Below, piece after piece: positions 47,213-55,166 of a DNA stretch of 64,000 bases. The notes beneath the pieces were generated by a model. It saw only the letters and a list, made by a program, of their open reading frames with translations, searched no databases and was not told where the DNA came from. Position 1 is the stretch's first letter; each line of letters begins with the position of its first letter. This stretch comes from JAJFUI01 sp963754135 (lineage in GTDB: Bacteria; Planctomycetota; Planctomycetia; Pirellulales; Thermoguttaceae): NCBI GenBank assembly GCA_963754135.1, contig CAVWEY010000002.1, forward strand, positions 1,178,001-1,242,000, written 5' to 3'. The position numbers and the translations under genes were made by a program.

Positions 47213-47594
47213 AGGGGACCTCGCGGGGGCGCGGCACAAAACAATGCTACGTATTCACTTCTACGTTGGTGTCACGCCAGGAGTTCGTTCTGGTTGATAT
47301 TCTTGGTATTTTGGCGGACTACCAGGGGCGAAACTCCTACTATAGGGCACCAGCGGCGGCGTTTCAAGCCACCCCAAAGCCCCCTCCATAGCTGGGGTGC
47401 GGCGACGTGTGGCCGCGGTTGCGGTAGAATACATCGCGTCTCGGAAACACTGGACGACAAGTGCAAAACGCCCCGCGACTGCGGTCGCGGGGTGGCGTCC
47501 GGCAGCGGCTCCTTCCCCCCGCGACCGCAGTCGCGGGGCGTTCAATTCCGCTCCGAATTCTCCTGCAATTCGCCAAATTCTCGCATTCTCGCAC
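47213..47594. other. Divergent intergenic region between the ABC ATPase and folC
   Basis: No gene in 382 bases. It contains the inverted hairpin pair at 47467-47542 about 50 bases before folC. Promoters for both directions must lie here, but none could be recognised with confidence. Confidence 0.55.
47467..47542. repeat. Inverted hairpin pair, family CGCCCCGCGACTGCGGTCGCGGGG
   Basis: The left arm AACGCCCCGCGACTGCGGTC and its inverse GACCGCAGTCGCGGGGCGTT on the right; each arm folds on itself. A single related hairpin (CCCGCCGACTGCGGTCGGCGG) is at 56877-56898. Confidence 0.9.
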
Positions 47595-49178
47595 ATGCTA
47601 CAAACTCCCAGCTCAGAACGGCGAGAAGCCGCCCTGCGGTTCCTCGCCAGCCGCATCGACTACGAGCGGGGCCAGTCGATGCCCAGTTCGGAGGCGGCAT
47701 TGAAGCTCGACCGGATGCGCGAGTTGCTCCGGCGGCTGGGCAACCCGCAAGCGGACCTGCCTATCGTCCACGTCGCCGGAACCAAGGGCAAAGGCTCCAC
47801 CTCGGCGATGATCGCCGCGGTGCTGTCGGCGGCCGGCTATCGCACCGGGTTGTTCACTTCGCCCCACCTCGATCGGGTCGAGGAGCGGATCGTCATCGAC
47901 AGCGGGCCTTGCTCGGCGGAGGATTTGGCCGGCCTGGTGGAGTCGGTCCGGCCGGCGATCGAGGGCTTGGACCGTGAGGCGGCCCGGCAGAACCCGGCCG
48001 AACATGGCCCCACCTACTTCGAGATACTCACCGCCATGGCGCTTTTGCATTTTGCCGGGCGGCAGGTGGATGCGGCCGTGCTCGAAGTGGGACTGGGCGG
48101 CCGGCTGGATTCGACCAACGTCTGCACGCCGCTGGCGTCGGTCATCACCAGCATCAGCTTTGACCACACCCAGCAGTTGGGCGGCTCGCTGGCGGCGATC
48201 GCCGCGGAAAAGGCCGGCATCATCAAGCCCGGTGTGCCGGTCATTAGCGGAGTGACCGGCCCAGAGCCGCGCGAGGTGGTCCGTCGCATCGCCGCCGAGC
48301 GAGGCTGCCGATTGGTGGAATTGGGCGTCGATTTCGACTTCGAGTATCGCCCGCCCCGCCATTTGGAGCGAGCCCCTTCGCCGGCCACCTTCGACTTTCG
48401 ATGTTTGGCATCCGCGATTGGTTCGCAGGAAACCAAGAACAATAGCCGGGGGCTAACAGCCCCCGGAGGAGCCGCCGGAGAATCTGCTACGCCAGAAAGC
48501 ACATTCCGGGGGCTGTTAGCCCCCGGCTACTTGTTTGAGAAACTCGCAATCGCCTTGTTGGGCCGCCATCAGGCCGCCAATGCGGCGATTGTGCTGGCAG
48601 TGATGGAAGAACTCCGCCGGGCCGGTTGGACGATCCCGAAGGCCGCGATCCGCCGGGGGCTGGCCGAAGTAGCATGGCCGGCGCGGGTGGAAGTGGTCGC
48701 GCGGCGGCCCTGTGTGGTGCTCGACGCCGCCCACAACGCCGCGTCGATCGGTGCGCTGGTCGAAGTCCTGGACGACAGCTTTTCCGCCCGCCGACGGCTG
48801 CTGGTCTTCGCCACTACCCAGGGGAAGGACGTTCCGGGCATGTTGCAGCGTTTGTTGGGCCGCTTCGATCAGGTCATTCTCACCCGCTACTTGGAGAATC
48901 CGCGCGGGATTCCACCCGAAGAGTTGCAGGCGCTGGCGGCTGCATGTTGGGGCGGCAGTCCAACTGCCGCCCCGGCCGCGGTCTCCCCTCTCCCTTTGGG
49001 AGAGGGGCAGGGGGTGAGGGCAGCGCCAGGCGTCGAGATTGCCGCGACTCCCGCCGAGGCCTGGGACACGATCCATCGCCTGGCCCAGCCGGACAACCTG
49101 GTCTGTATCACCGGCTCCTTCTTCCTTGCCGCCGAGATGCGCCGGCAAATCGCCGCCCGGCCACTTGCGGAGCGTTGA
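47595..49178 (+). CDS. folC: Folylpolyglutamate/dihydrofolate synthase with repeat-derived inserts
   Basis: A 527-residue FolC, against about 420-450 usually. It adds glutamate to folates and makes dihydrofolate. Motifs are the P-loop HVAGTKGKGSTSAMIAAVL, GLFTSPHLDRVEERI, LEVGLGGRLDSTN, SFDHTQQLGGSLAAIAAEKA and WPARVEVV ... VVLDAAHNAASI of the second domain. Three segments look like translated palindromic elements: SRGLTAPGG ... RGLLAPG (48442-48530), GGSPTAAPA (48947-48973) and SPLPLGEGQGVRA (48980-49020). All fall between conserved blocks. The ATG at 47595 precedes the first conserved helix. Confidence 0.93.
   Translation: MLQTPSSERREAALRFLASRIDYERGQSMPSSEAALKLDRMRELLRRLGNPQADLPIVHVAGTKGKGSTSAMIAAVLSAAGYRTGLFTSPHLDRVEERIVIDSGPCSAEDLAGLVESVRPAIEGLDREAARQNPAEHGPTYFEILTAMALLHFAGRQVDAAVLEVGLGGRLDSTNVCTPLASVITSISFDHTQQLGGSLAAIAAEKAGIIKPGVPVISGVTGPEPREVVRRIAAERGCRLVELGVDFDFEYRPPRHLERAPSPATFDFRCLASAIGSQETKNNSRGLTAPGGAAGESATPESTFRGLLAPGYLFEKLAIALLGRHQAANAAIVLAVMEELRRAGWTIPKAAIRRGLAEVAWPARVEVVARRPCVVLDAAHNAASIGALVEVLDDSFSARRRLLVFATTQGKDVPGMLQRLLGRFDQVILTRYLENPRGIPPEELQALAAACWGGSPTAAPAAVSPLPLGEGQGVRAAPGVEIAATPAEAWDTIHRLAQPDNLVCITGSFFLAAEMRRQIAARPLAER
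48442..48530. repeat. In-frame inverted hairpin pair CCGGGGGCTAACAGCCCCCGG inside folC
   Basis: ATAG+CCGGGGGCTAACAGCC... on the left, and CCGGGGGCTGTTAGCCC... ending in CTAC on the right, 89 bases. It is translated without a stop between the FolC ATPase domain and the EKLAIALLGRHQ segment. A related half-element lies in the kinase gene at 56052. Confidence 0.92.
48980..49020. repeat. CTCTCCCTTTGGGAGAGGGG-type repeat inside folC
   Basis: A hairpin (CCCCTCTCCCTTTGGGAGAGGGG region) with the tail CAGGGGGTGAGGG. The same unit occurs inside the CinA/NadD-like fusion gene, where both read as SPLP(L/M)GEGQGVRA, and as a fragment at 58228-58260. Confidence 0.88.
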
Positions 49179-49228
49179 GTCCGGGCCGACAATGCGTCTC
49201 GTTGAGGACACGATTCGGAGCAGGAACG

Positions 49229-51116
49229 ATGGATCGGTTTCCAAATGGCATTGAAGACGCGGCTCGCTATTTTGCCTGGTTTCCCGAGTTTCTCCAGTTG
49301 GGCCAACGGCGAATCCGCACTCAGGTTCGGCTCTTGGGCTTGGCCATGTTGGTCGGCGTCGTGGCGGGCCTTGGGGCAATTGTCTTCTATGTGGCCACCC
49401 GCACCGTAGAGCGTTATGCCTTGGGAGTCGTTGCCGGCTACGACGCCCAGCCTCGTCCGGCCGGAGAGGTGACGATCCGCTGGCTGCCTGCAATCGGCCA
49501 TCCGCTGTATCCGTGGCTATTGCTGGTGATTCCGACCGTGGGAGGACTCCTAAGCGGTGTACTGGTCTTCAGCCTGGCACCGGAGGCGGAAGGGCACGGC
49601 ACCGACGCCGTGATCGACGCCTACCACCAACGCCAGGGACAAATCCGGCCGCAGGTGCCGTTGGTGAAGATCGTGGCCAGCGCCTTGACGCTGGGAACGG
49701 GCGGGTCGGGCGGCCGCGAAGGGCCAATCGCCCAGATCGGAGCCGGGTTCGGCTCGTTGCTGGCCAATCTGTTGCACTTGAAGGCGGCTGACCGGCGGGT
49801 GCTCATGGCGGCCGGAATGGGCGCCGGCATCGCCGCCATCTTTCGCGCGCCGTTGGCCGGCACCCTGTTTGCCGCCGAGGTCCTCTACAGCTCGCCGGAG
49901 TTCGAGGCCGAGGTGATTATGCCCGCCGCGATTGCCTGCGTCCTCTCCTACTGCACGTTCGGCAGTTACGCGGGCTGGCAACCGCTCTTTGCGATCCCGG
50001 ACGGCCTCACGTTCAGCAACCCTTGGGAGCTGGGTCCGTATTCGCTGCTGGTTCTGCTAATGGTCGTCTTGGCCGCGCTATACACCCGGACGTTCTACGG
50101 TTGTGTGCGCATCTTCCACCGCTTGCCGCTCCGCCCGCACTTCCGGCCGGCCCTGGGCGCGCTGTTGACCGGCCTAGTGGCGCTGATTCTCTACTTCCTC
50201 GTGGGAGGACAGCAGCAGGTGCTGGCCGTGCTCTCCTTCGGCTACAGCGCCATTCAGGGCGCGGTCATGCAGGAGACAACCGTCAGCGCCTGGGTGCTTC
50301 TGGCGATCGCCCTGGGCAAAATCCTGACCACCGGCCTGACCATTGGCAGCGGAGGCTCGGGCGGCGTGTTCGGACCGTCGATGGTCATCGGCGGCTGCGG
50401 CGGCGGCGCCCTGGGGCTGTTCTTGCACAGTCTTTGGCCGACGCTGGTTCCCCACCCGGCGAGTTTTGTGATCATCGGGATGGCCGGCTTCTTTGCCGCC
50501 GCCGCCAAAACGCCCTTCTCCACGCTCATCATCGTCAGCGAAATGACCGGCGGCTATCACCTCCTGCTGCCGGCACTCTGGGTGTGCGCCTGTCGTACGT
50601 TCTCTCGGACAAGCGGTCGATCTACTCTTCGCAGGTGGAGAGCCGTTCGCGTTCGCCGGCCCACCAGGGGAGCTATGCCCGCGAGGTGCTGGCCGGCGCA
50701 AGTGAGCCAGTTTCTCAAGCGGGGGCAACCCCTCATGGTCGTCCACCCGGACGATCCACTCGAACAAGGTCGTCGGGTTCCTTGCCGATGCCCCGTACGC
50801 CATCTTGCCGGTCGTCGATGAGGATCGCCGGCTTCTGGGCATGGTCGGCCTGGAGGAGATCCAGTTGGTCCTGCAATCGCCCCACGTCCACGATCTTCTG
50901 CTGGCCGAAGACCTGATGCAGAGCGACGTCCGGCCGCTTACGCCGGATGATTCACTCGACCGGGCGCTGGAATTGTTCGTGGAGAACGACTTGCTGATCC
51001 TGCCGGTTGTGAACGATCTCAAGAAGCGGGAATTGATCGGCATGGCGCCTCGCTCCGAGATCTCCGGCGCCTACATGCGCCGCATCCAGGGACCGTCGAT
51101 GGAAAGGCCGGTGTAA
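49229..51116 (+). CDS. ClC-family chloride channel/antiporter with CBS domains, three frameshifts
   Basis: About 628 residues once repaired. Polytopic ClC protein with the ion-path motifs GTGGSGGREGPIAQIG (the gating Glu of GREGP) and IGSGGSGGVFGPSMVIGG, followed by two cytoplasmic CBS domains (VVHPDDPLEQ; AILPVVDEDRRLLGMVGLEEI; PLTPDDSLDRALELFVENDLLI, in parts). A base is missing near 50590, and extra bases lie near 50700 and 50768; the pieces join into a normal protein. The GREGP Glu suggests an H+/Cl- exchanger rather than a pure channel. The ATG at 49229 lies 50 bases after folC. Confidence 0.88.
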
Positions 51117-51207
51117 CCGAGGCCGCCTGCCCGCCATTTTGCCGCGTCATGGCTGGGCTGGCGTTTTCCGTGGGGGTTTGGTAGGCTACACAGTGGAGGG
51201 TACGGCC

Positions 51208-52221
51208 ATGATCGAATCGATCGAATTCAAGAACTTCAAGGCCCTGCGCGACACCACGCTGCCGTTGGGACCATGTACCGTCATTGTTGGCCCGAACGGC
51301 AGCGGCAAGAGCACGGTGCTGGAGGCGTTGGATGCGGTTCGCGGGCCGAAACGGGGAGAATTCTCACGTTTCGCCAGTTTTGCTGTCCGAGGCGATCGAG
51401 AGGAAGTTGTCTCGGTGAAACTCTTCTGGAGCCGTTCTCCCTCTCCGACGGCATTCGGGTATCAATGGCAAGGAAACATCGTAGCACAGCCGAGCATCAA
51501 TTTTCCACCTGGTCCCGCAGCCGATCAGGTCAAGGCACGAATCCAGAGAGACGTCGATCGTATCCGCGTCTTCTCCCTCGACGCCAGGAAGGTTGCGATG
51601 GCAGTTCCCGTGAAGAAAGGCACCGTCGAATTGGCGAGCGACGGCGCGGGTCTTCCTGCGGTTTTGGATGCGATGCGCGACGATTCACCCGAGCGATTCA
51701 AGGCGATTGAGAGCCAGATTTGCCAGTGGCTGCCGGAATATGACTGTATCCAGTTTGGGCGACCCGAAGAAGGCAAGAAGTTCGTGGCGCTGCGAACGCG
51801 GGAGGGCGGGCATACGGTGCCGGCGCCAGACCTTTCGCAAGGCACGCTAATCGCGCTCGCACTCCTAACGCTGGCCTATCATCCCGATCCGCCTTCGCTA
51901 ATCGGCTTAGAGGATCCCGATCGTGGGATTCATCCCTATCTACTCCGTCGTGTCAAGGACACGCTTTTCCGTTTGAGCCACCCCGAAAGTTATGGCGAGG
52001 ACCGTAAACCGGTCCAGGTAATTGCGACGACGCATTCGCCATATTTCGTCGACCTGTTCCGCGAGTCCCCCGAGGAGATCGTGGTCGCCAACAAGGTGGG
52101 ACTGGACGTCCAATTCCAACGGCTCACCGACCAGCCGCAGTTCCATGACATCGTGGGCGAGGCCGCACTGGGCGATGCTTGGTTCAGCGGCGTTCTGGGA
52201 GGAGTGCCGAGCGGATCATGA
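51208..52221 (+). CDS. AAA ATPase (AAA_21/OLD-like), partner of a TOPRIM-like gene
   Basis: A 337-residue ABC-type/SMC-like ATPase in the style of OLD-family and AAA_21 proteins. Walker A VGPNGSGKSTVLEAL sits at residues 28-40. LSQGTLIALALL is the signature-like segment near 220. LIGLEDPDRGIHP is Walker B, and ATTHSPYFVDLF carries the switch His. There is no fused TOPRIM domain; the next gene, overlapping by four bases (ATGA), encodes a TOPRIM-like protein. Pairs of this type occur in anti-phage systems, but no named system is matched here with certainty. It has normal GC content and is unbroken. Confidence 0.88.
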   Translation: MIESIEFKNFKALRDTTLPLGPCTVIVGPNGSGKSTVLEALDAVRGPKRGEFSRFASFAVRGDREEVVSVKLFWSRSPSPTAFGYQWQGNIVAQPSINFPPGPAADQVKARIQRDVDRIRVFSLDARKVAMAVPVKKGTVELASDGAGLPAVLDAMRDDSPERFKAIESQICQWLPEYDCIQFGRPEEGKKFVALRTREGGHTVPAPDLSQGTLIALALLTLAYHPDPPSLIGLEDPDRGIHPYLLRRVKDTLFRLSHPESYGEDRKPVQVIATTHSPYFVDLFRESPEEIVVANKVGLDVQFQRLTDQPQFHDIVGEAALGDAWFSGVLGGVPSGS

Positions 52222-52899
52222 AGATCGCCGTCTTGAGCGAATCCACCGCGGACGAGGCGGCGGTGCGCGTCTTGATCGAAGGGCTGCTTGGCGCCGCCGT
52301 AGAAATCGTCCGCTTCCCGGAGCCATCGACTCGTGGCTGGCAAGGAGTCTTCAAGTCGCTCGAGCCCGTCTTGCGCCGTCTGCATTACCGGACCGACGCG
52401 GAAGCCCTTGTAGTCACCCTCGATTCCGACGAATCGCCCGTTCATCGCAGAGTGCATGATGAAACCGGCGATTGCGATCCCAAGTGCCGCTTATGCCGGC
52501 TTCGGAGGGAAGTCGGGCGGATTCAATCGGGCCTTCGGCCGCGGCGGGGCCGCGGATCGAATCCGAGTAGCCCTGGGCACCGCCGTGCCTGCGATCGAAG
52601 CGTGGTGTATGTGCGGCTCGGATCCACATGTTACCGAGTCCGCTTGGATTCAGGCCCTGCAATCGCGCCGCTTTCCCTACACCAAGAAGGACTTGAAACA
52701 GAGAATCTACGGCTCTCCCGAGCCTGCCTTGGAGCTCGAAACGCGGCGCCTCGTTGAGCAAACGAAGCGGATTCTGGCCGAAGATCACTTGGCGTTGCTG
52801 GGAAAGCAGTTCCCTGTCGGCTTCGGCTCACTCGCGGATGAAGTCCGCAGTTGGCTGGCGCAGCCGTTCACCGCCCCGCGGCCTTCCGCAACTCCGTAG
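52218..52899 (+). CDS. TOPRIM-like protein coupled to the AAA ATPase, frameshifted near 52540
   Basis: About 226 residues once repaired. The N-terminal half looks like a TOPRIM fold: a Glu at residue 8 (IAVLSESTADEAAVRVLIEG) and an Asp pair at 69-71 (ALVVTLDSDESP). A Cys cluster CDPKCRLCRL follows (C86, C90, C93) and may bind zinc. The C-terminal part (LGTAVPAIEAWCMCGSDPHV; FPYTKKDLKQRIYG) is in a second frame; one extra base lies around 52530-52560. The ATG overlaps the ATPase stop. The 3' end overlaps the convergent CinA/NadD gene by 32 bases. Nuclease activity is inferred from the fold only. Confidence 0.7.
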
Positions 52900-54067
52900 A
52901 CGAGACGTCCTCGCGGAACAGTTCCGGGGGGACTTCGCGGCAGAGCGCGCGGAGCGAATCGGGCAAGTCGAGGTCGCCCAGGCGGATGAAACTGCCCCCC
53001 AAGTTGCGCCCGAAAACCAGGAACCGGCAGCCCCGGCCGGCGATCCGTTGGATCGCGCACTGGCACGCCGAGAGGCTGTTGCCGTAATACTGCGGCCCGG
53101 CGATCCGCTGGAGCGTGTCGGCCCCGACCAGGAACGTGACGGCGGCAAACAGCCGCGACTTCTCCTCGAAGGTGGCCGCCCGGCTGAGATAAACCGTCTG
53201 CTCTGCCGGGAACTGTGCGAGCCGGCGCTCGATCTCCATGTAATCCAGCGGGGGCTTGTCGACGTTGAGGATCGCCAGTTCGTAGGCCGCCGGCCAGCCG
53301 AGCAGTTCCTGGGCGACCTGGACCATGCGGCGATGGCCGGCGTGCAGGGGGTTGAAGGCCCCGGGCAGGACGAGTTGCGGCAAGGTCTCCTCTCCCACTG
53401 GGAAAGGGCCAGGGTGAGGGCTGTCGGTCGGCGACGCCCTCACCCCCTGCCCCTCTCCCATAGGGAGAGGGGAAACCCGGACGCTTTCGACCTTGCCCAA
53501 CAGGAGGTCTTGCCAGGCAGGCGGCGCCTCGATCCGCGACTCCTCCACCCGCTCGCCTTCGAGGAGATCGAGATGGAGCCGTTCGTGTACGTTGCAGGCG
53601 GCGGCCATGACGCACAGTAGCAACCGGCCCACCAGCCGTTCCTCCTCGGCCCGGGTGCGGCGGTCTTTCTGCAATTGCAGTTGCCAGGCGGCCGTCAGGG
53701 CGGCGGTTTGCAGAGCGAGGTGGACGCGGTGCGGGCCGCGCTTCGGCCGGTCGGTCGCCAGGCTGGCCGTGCAGGCCACCCCCGCCGGCAGCGCCTCGGG
53801 ATCCTCGTACCGGCGGGCCCGATGAAACGCCGTCATGGCCATCGCCCGAGCCGTCGCGGCCGAGCAGAATTCATCCGGTAGGCCGCCCAGCCAGGCGATC
53901 ATGGCGGGGGCCGAATAGGGGACCACGGCCTCCAAGAGGGTTCGGGACCCGCCGGGCACGTCCAGCAGATCGGCAATCGCCCGGCTCCCCCCGCCGGTCG
54001 CCACCAGCACGATCCGCGTGGGCGAATCGTGAATCTGCTGCACAAGTTGTTCGGTGGAAAGCAACAT
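52868..54067 (-). CDS. CinA-like amidohydrolase fused to a NadD-like nucleotidyltransferase
   Basis: A 399-residue two-domain protein. Residues 1-175 resemble the CinA C-terminal domain (VLVATGGGSRAIADLLDVPG; LEAVVPYSAPAMIAWLG), which in CinA/PncC deamidates nicotinamide mononucleotide. From about residue 218 comes an adenylyltransferase domain: LPGAFNPLHAGHRRMV with the HxGH site, and VSSTELRKA matching the SSTxIR motif. Together the halves suggest NAD/NMN salvage in one polypeptide. The linker (SPLPMGEGQGVRASP ... GPFPVGEE) is encoded by a repeat at 53387-53472. The ATG at 54067 is clear. Confidence 0.8.
   Translation of the reverse strand: MLLSTEQLVQQIHDSPTRIVLVATGGGSRAIADLLDVPGGSRTLLEAVVPYSAPAMIAWLGGLPDEFCSAATARAMAMTAFHRARRYEDPEALPAGVACTASLATDRPKRGPHRVHLALQTAALTAAWQLQLQKDRRTRAEEERLVGRLLLCVMAAACNVHERLHLDLLEGERVEESRIEAPPAWQDLLLGKVESVRVSPLPMGEGQGVRASPTDSPHPGPFPVGEETLPQLVLPGAFNPLHAGHRRMVQVAQELLGWPAAYELAILNVDKPPLDYMEIERRLAQFPAEQTVYLSRAATFEEKSRLFAAVTFLVGADTLQRIAGPQYYGNSLSACQCAIQRIAGRGCRFLVFGRNLGGSFIRLGDLDLPDSLRALCREVPPELFREDVSSTELRKAAGR
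53387..53472. repeat. In-frame CTCTCCCA-type inverted pair inside the CinA/NadD gene
   Basis: The left arm CTCTCCCACTGGGAAAGGGC with the tail CAGGGTGAGGG; the right arm CCCTCACCCCCTGCCCCTCT then CCCATAGGGAGAGGGG. The two units point in opposite directions around ~20 bases. It forms the interdomain linker of the protein. Confidence 0.88.
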
Positions 54068-54208
54068 CGAGAGCCAAGCACCCCCAACCCCCCCAAATTG
54101 TAGCTCGCGCGGCCGTCTCCGACAACCCTATCCCAATATCCGCAGCCCGGCGGCGAATGACTCTCCAGAAGCGTCCTTTCGCATCCTCATATCAGGAGGT
54201 CCCTTACC

Positions 54209-55005
54209 ATGATTAGGAAACTGTTTATCGTCGGCGGTGGCGTGATTCTTGTGGGCGCATTGGTGGCCGGCCGCGACGTCTTCAGCTATCTCCGCACGTC
54301 GGCCGGCTACGTCACCGACGCCGTGCGGGAGAGCGTGCCCATCGAGTTCCAGGTCGACCGGGCCCGGGGCATGATTCAGGACCTGGTGCCCGAGGTCCGC
54401 AAGAACATGCACGTCATCGCCAAGGAAGAAGTCGAGGTCGAGCGGCTCGACGAGCAGATCGCCGAGAGCGGCACAGGCTCGCCAAGGAAAAAGAGCAACT
54501 GCTGCGGTTGAAAACGGACCTGACTTCCGGCAAAGAGGCGTTCAGCTACGCCGGCCGCAGTTACACGGCCGACGAGGTCCGCACCGATCTGGCCAACCGC
54601 TTCGACCGCTACAAGACCGGGGAGGCGACATTGGCCAGCCTGCGGGAAATCCGCGGCGCGCGGCAGAAGAGCCTCGAGGCCGCCCGGCAGAAGCTCGAAG
54701 GCATGTTGGCCTCGAAGCGGCAGTTGCAGGTCGAGATCGAGAACCTCGAAGCCCGCTGCCAGATGATCGCCGCCGCCAAGGCCACCAGCAACTACCAGTT
54801 CGACGACAGCCGGCTGGGCCGGGTCAAGGAATTGGTGACCAACCTCCGCAGCCGGCTCGAAGTGGCCGAGAAACTCGTCAATGCCGAGGTCTATTACCAC
54901 GACGAGATTCCCGTGGACAAGGCCACGCCGGAGAACATCGTCGAGCAGGTTACCGAGCACTTCGCCGCCAAGGTGCCGGCGACGGCCAAAGTGGCGAAGA
55001 AATAG
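54209..55005 (+). CDS. Membrane-anchored coiled-coil protein, frameshifted near 54475
   Basis: About 265 residues once repaired. One N-terminal membrane helix (LFIVGGGVILVGALVAGRDV) is followed by a long Glu/Lys/Arg-rich coiled coil (KEEVEVERLDEQIAE; RLAKEKEQLLRLKTDL; QKLEGMLASKRQLQVEIENLEARCQM in parts) and a shorter C-terminal helix pair. One base is missing near 54475, after which the heptad pattern resumes. The ATG follows CAGGAGGTCCC. It is a common kind of planctomycete envelope protein of unknown role. Confidence 0.78.
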
Positions 55006-55022
55006 CCGGGGTGTTGGCCCCT

Positions 55023-55112
55023 GTAGGAGGCGACTCCCGTCGCCGATTGCCCGCTCCCGTTGCCGATTTGGGGGGGGGCAACAAATCATCGGCGACGGGA
55101 GTCGCCTCCTAC
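55023..55112. repeat. GTAG-flanked inverted hairpin pair, family GAGGCGACTCCNGTCGCC
   Basis: GTAG+GAGGCGACTCCCGTCGCC on the left and its inverse ending in CTAC on the right, 90 bases. The spacer contains an extra partial copy and a run of nine G. It lies between the coiled-coil gene and the kinase gene. Confidence 0.95.
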
Positions 55113-55166
55113 AACCGTGCTGCACGCGGCGGTAGAATAGGGGGACGCTCTCCCATATAGAAGCAG

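Noticed and set aside
51208..52899. Direct assignment of the pair as PARIS or Gabija
   Set aside because: The ATPase has no fused TOPRIM, there is no UvrD-like helicase, and the second protein does not match AriB by visible motifs.
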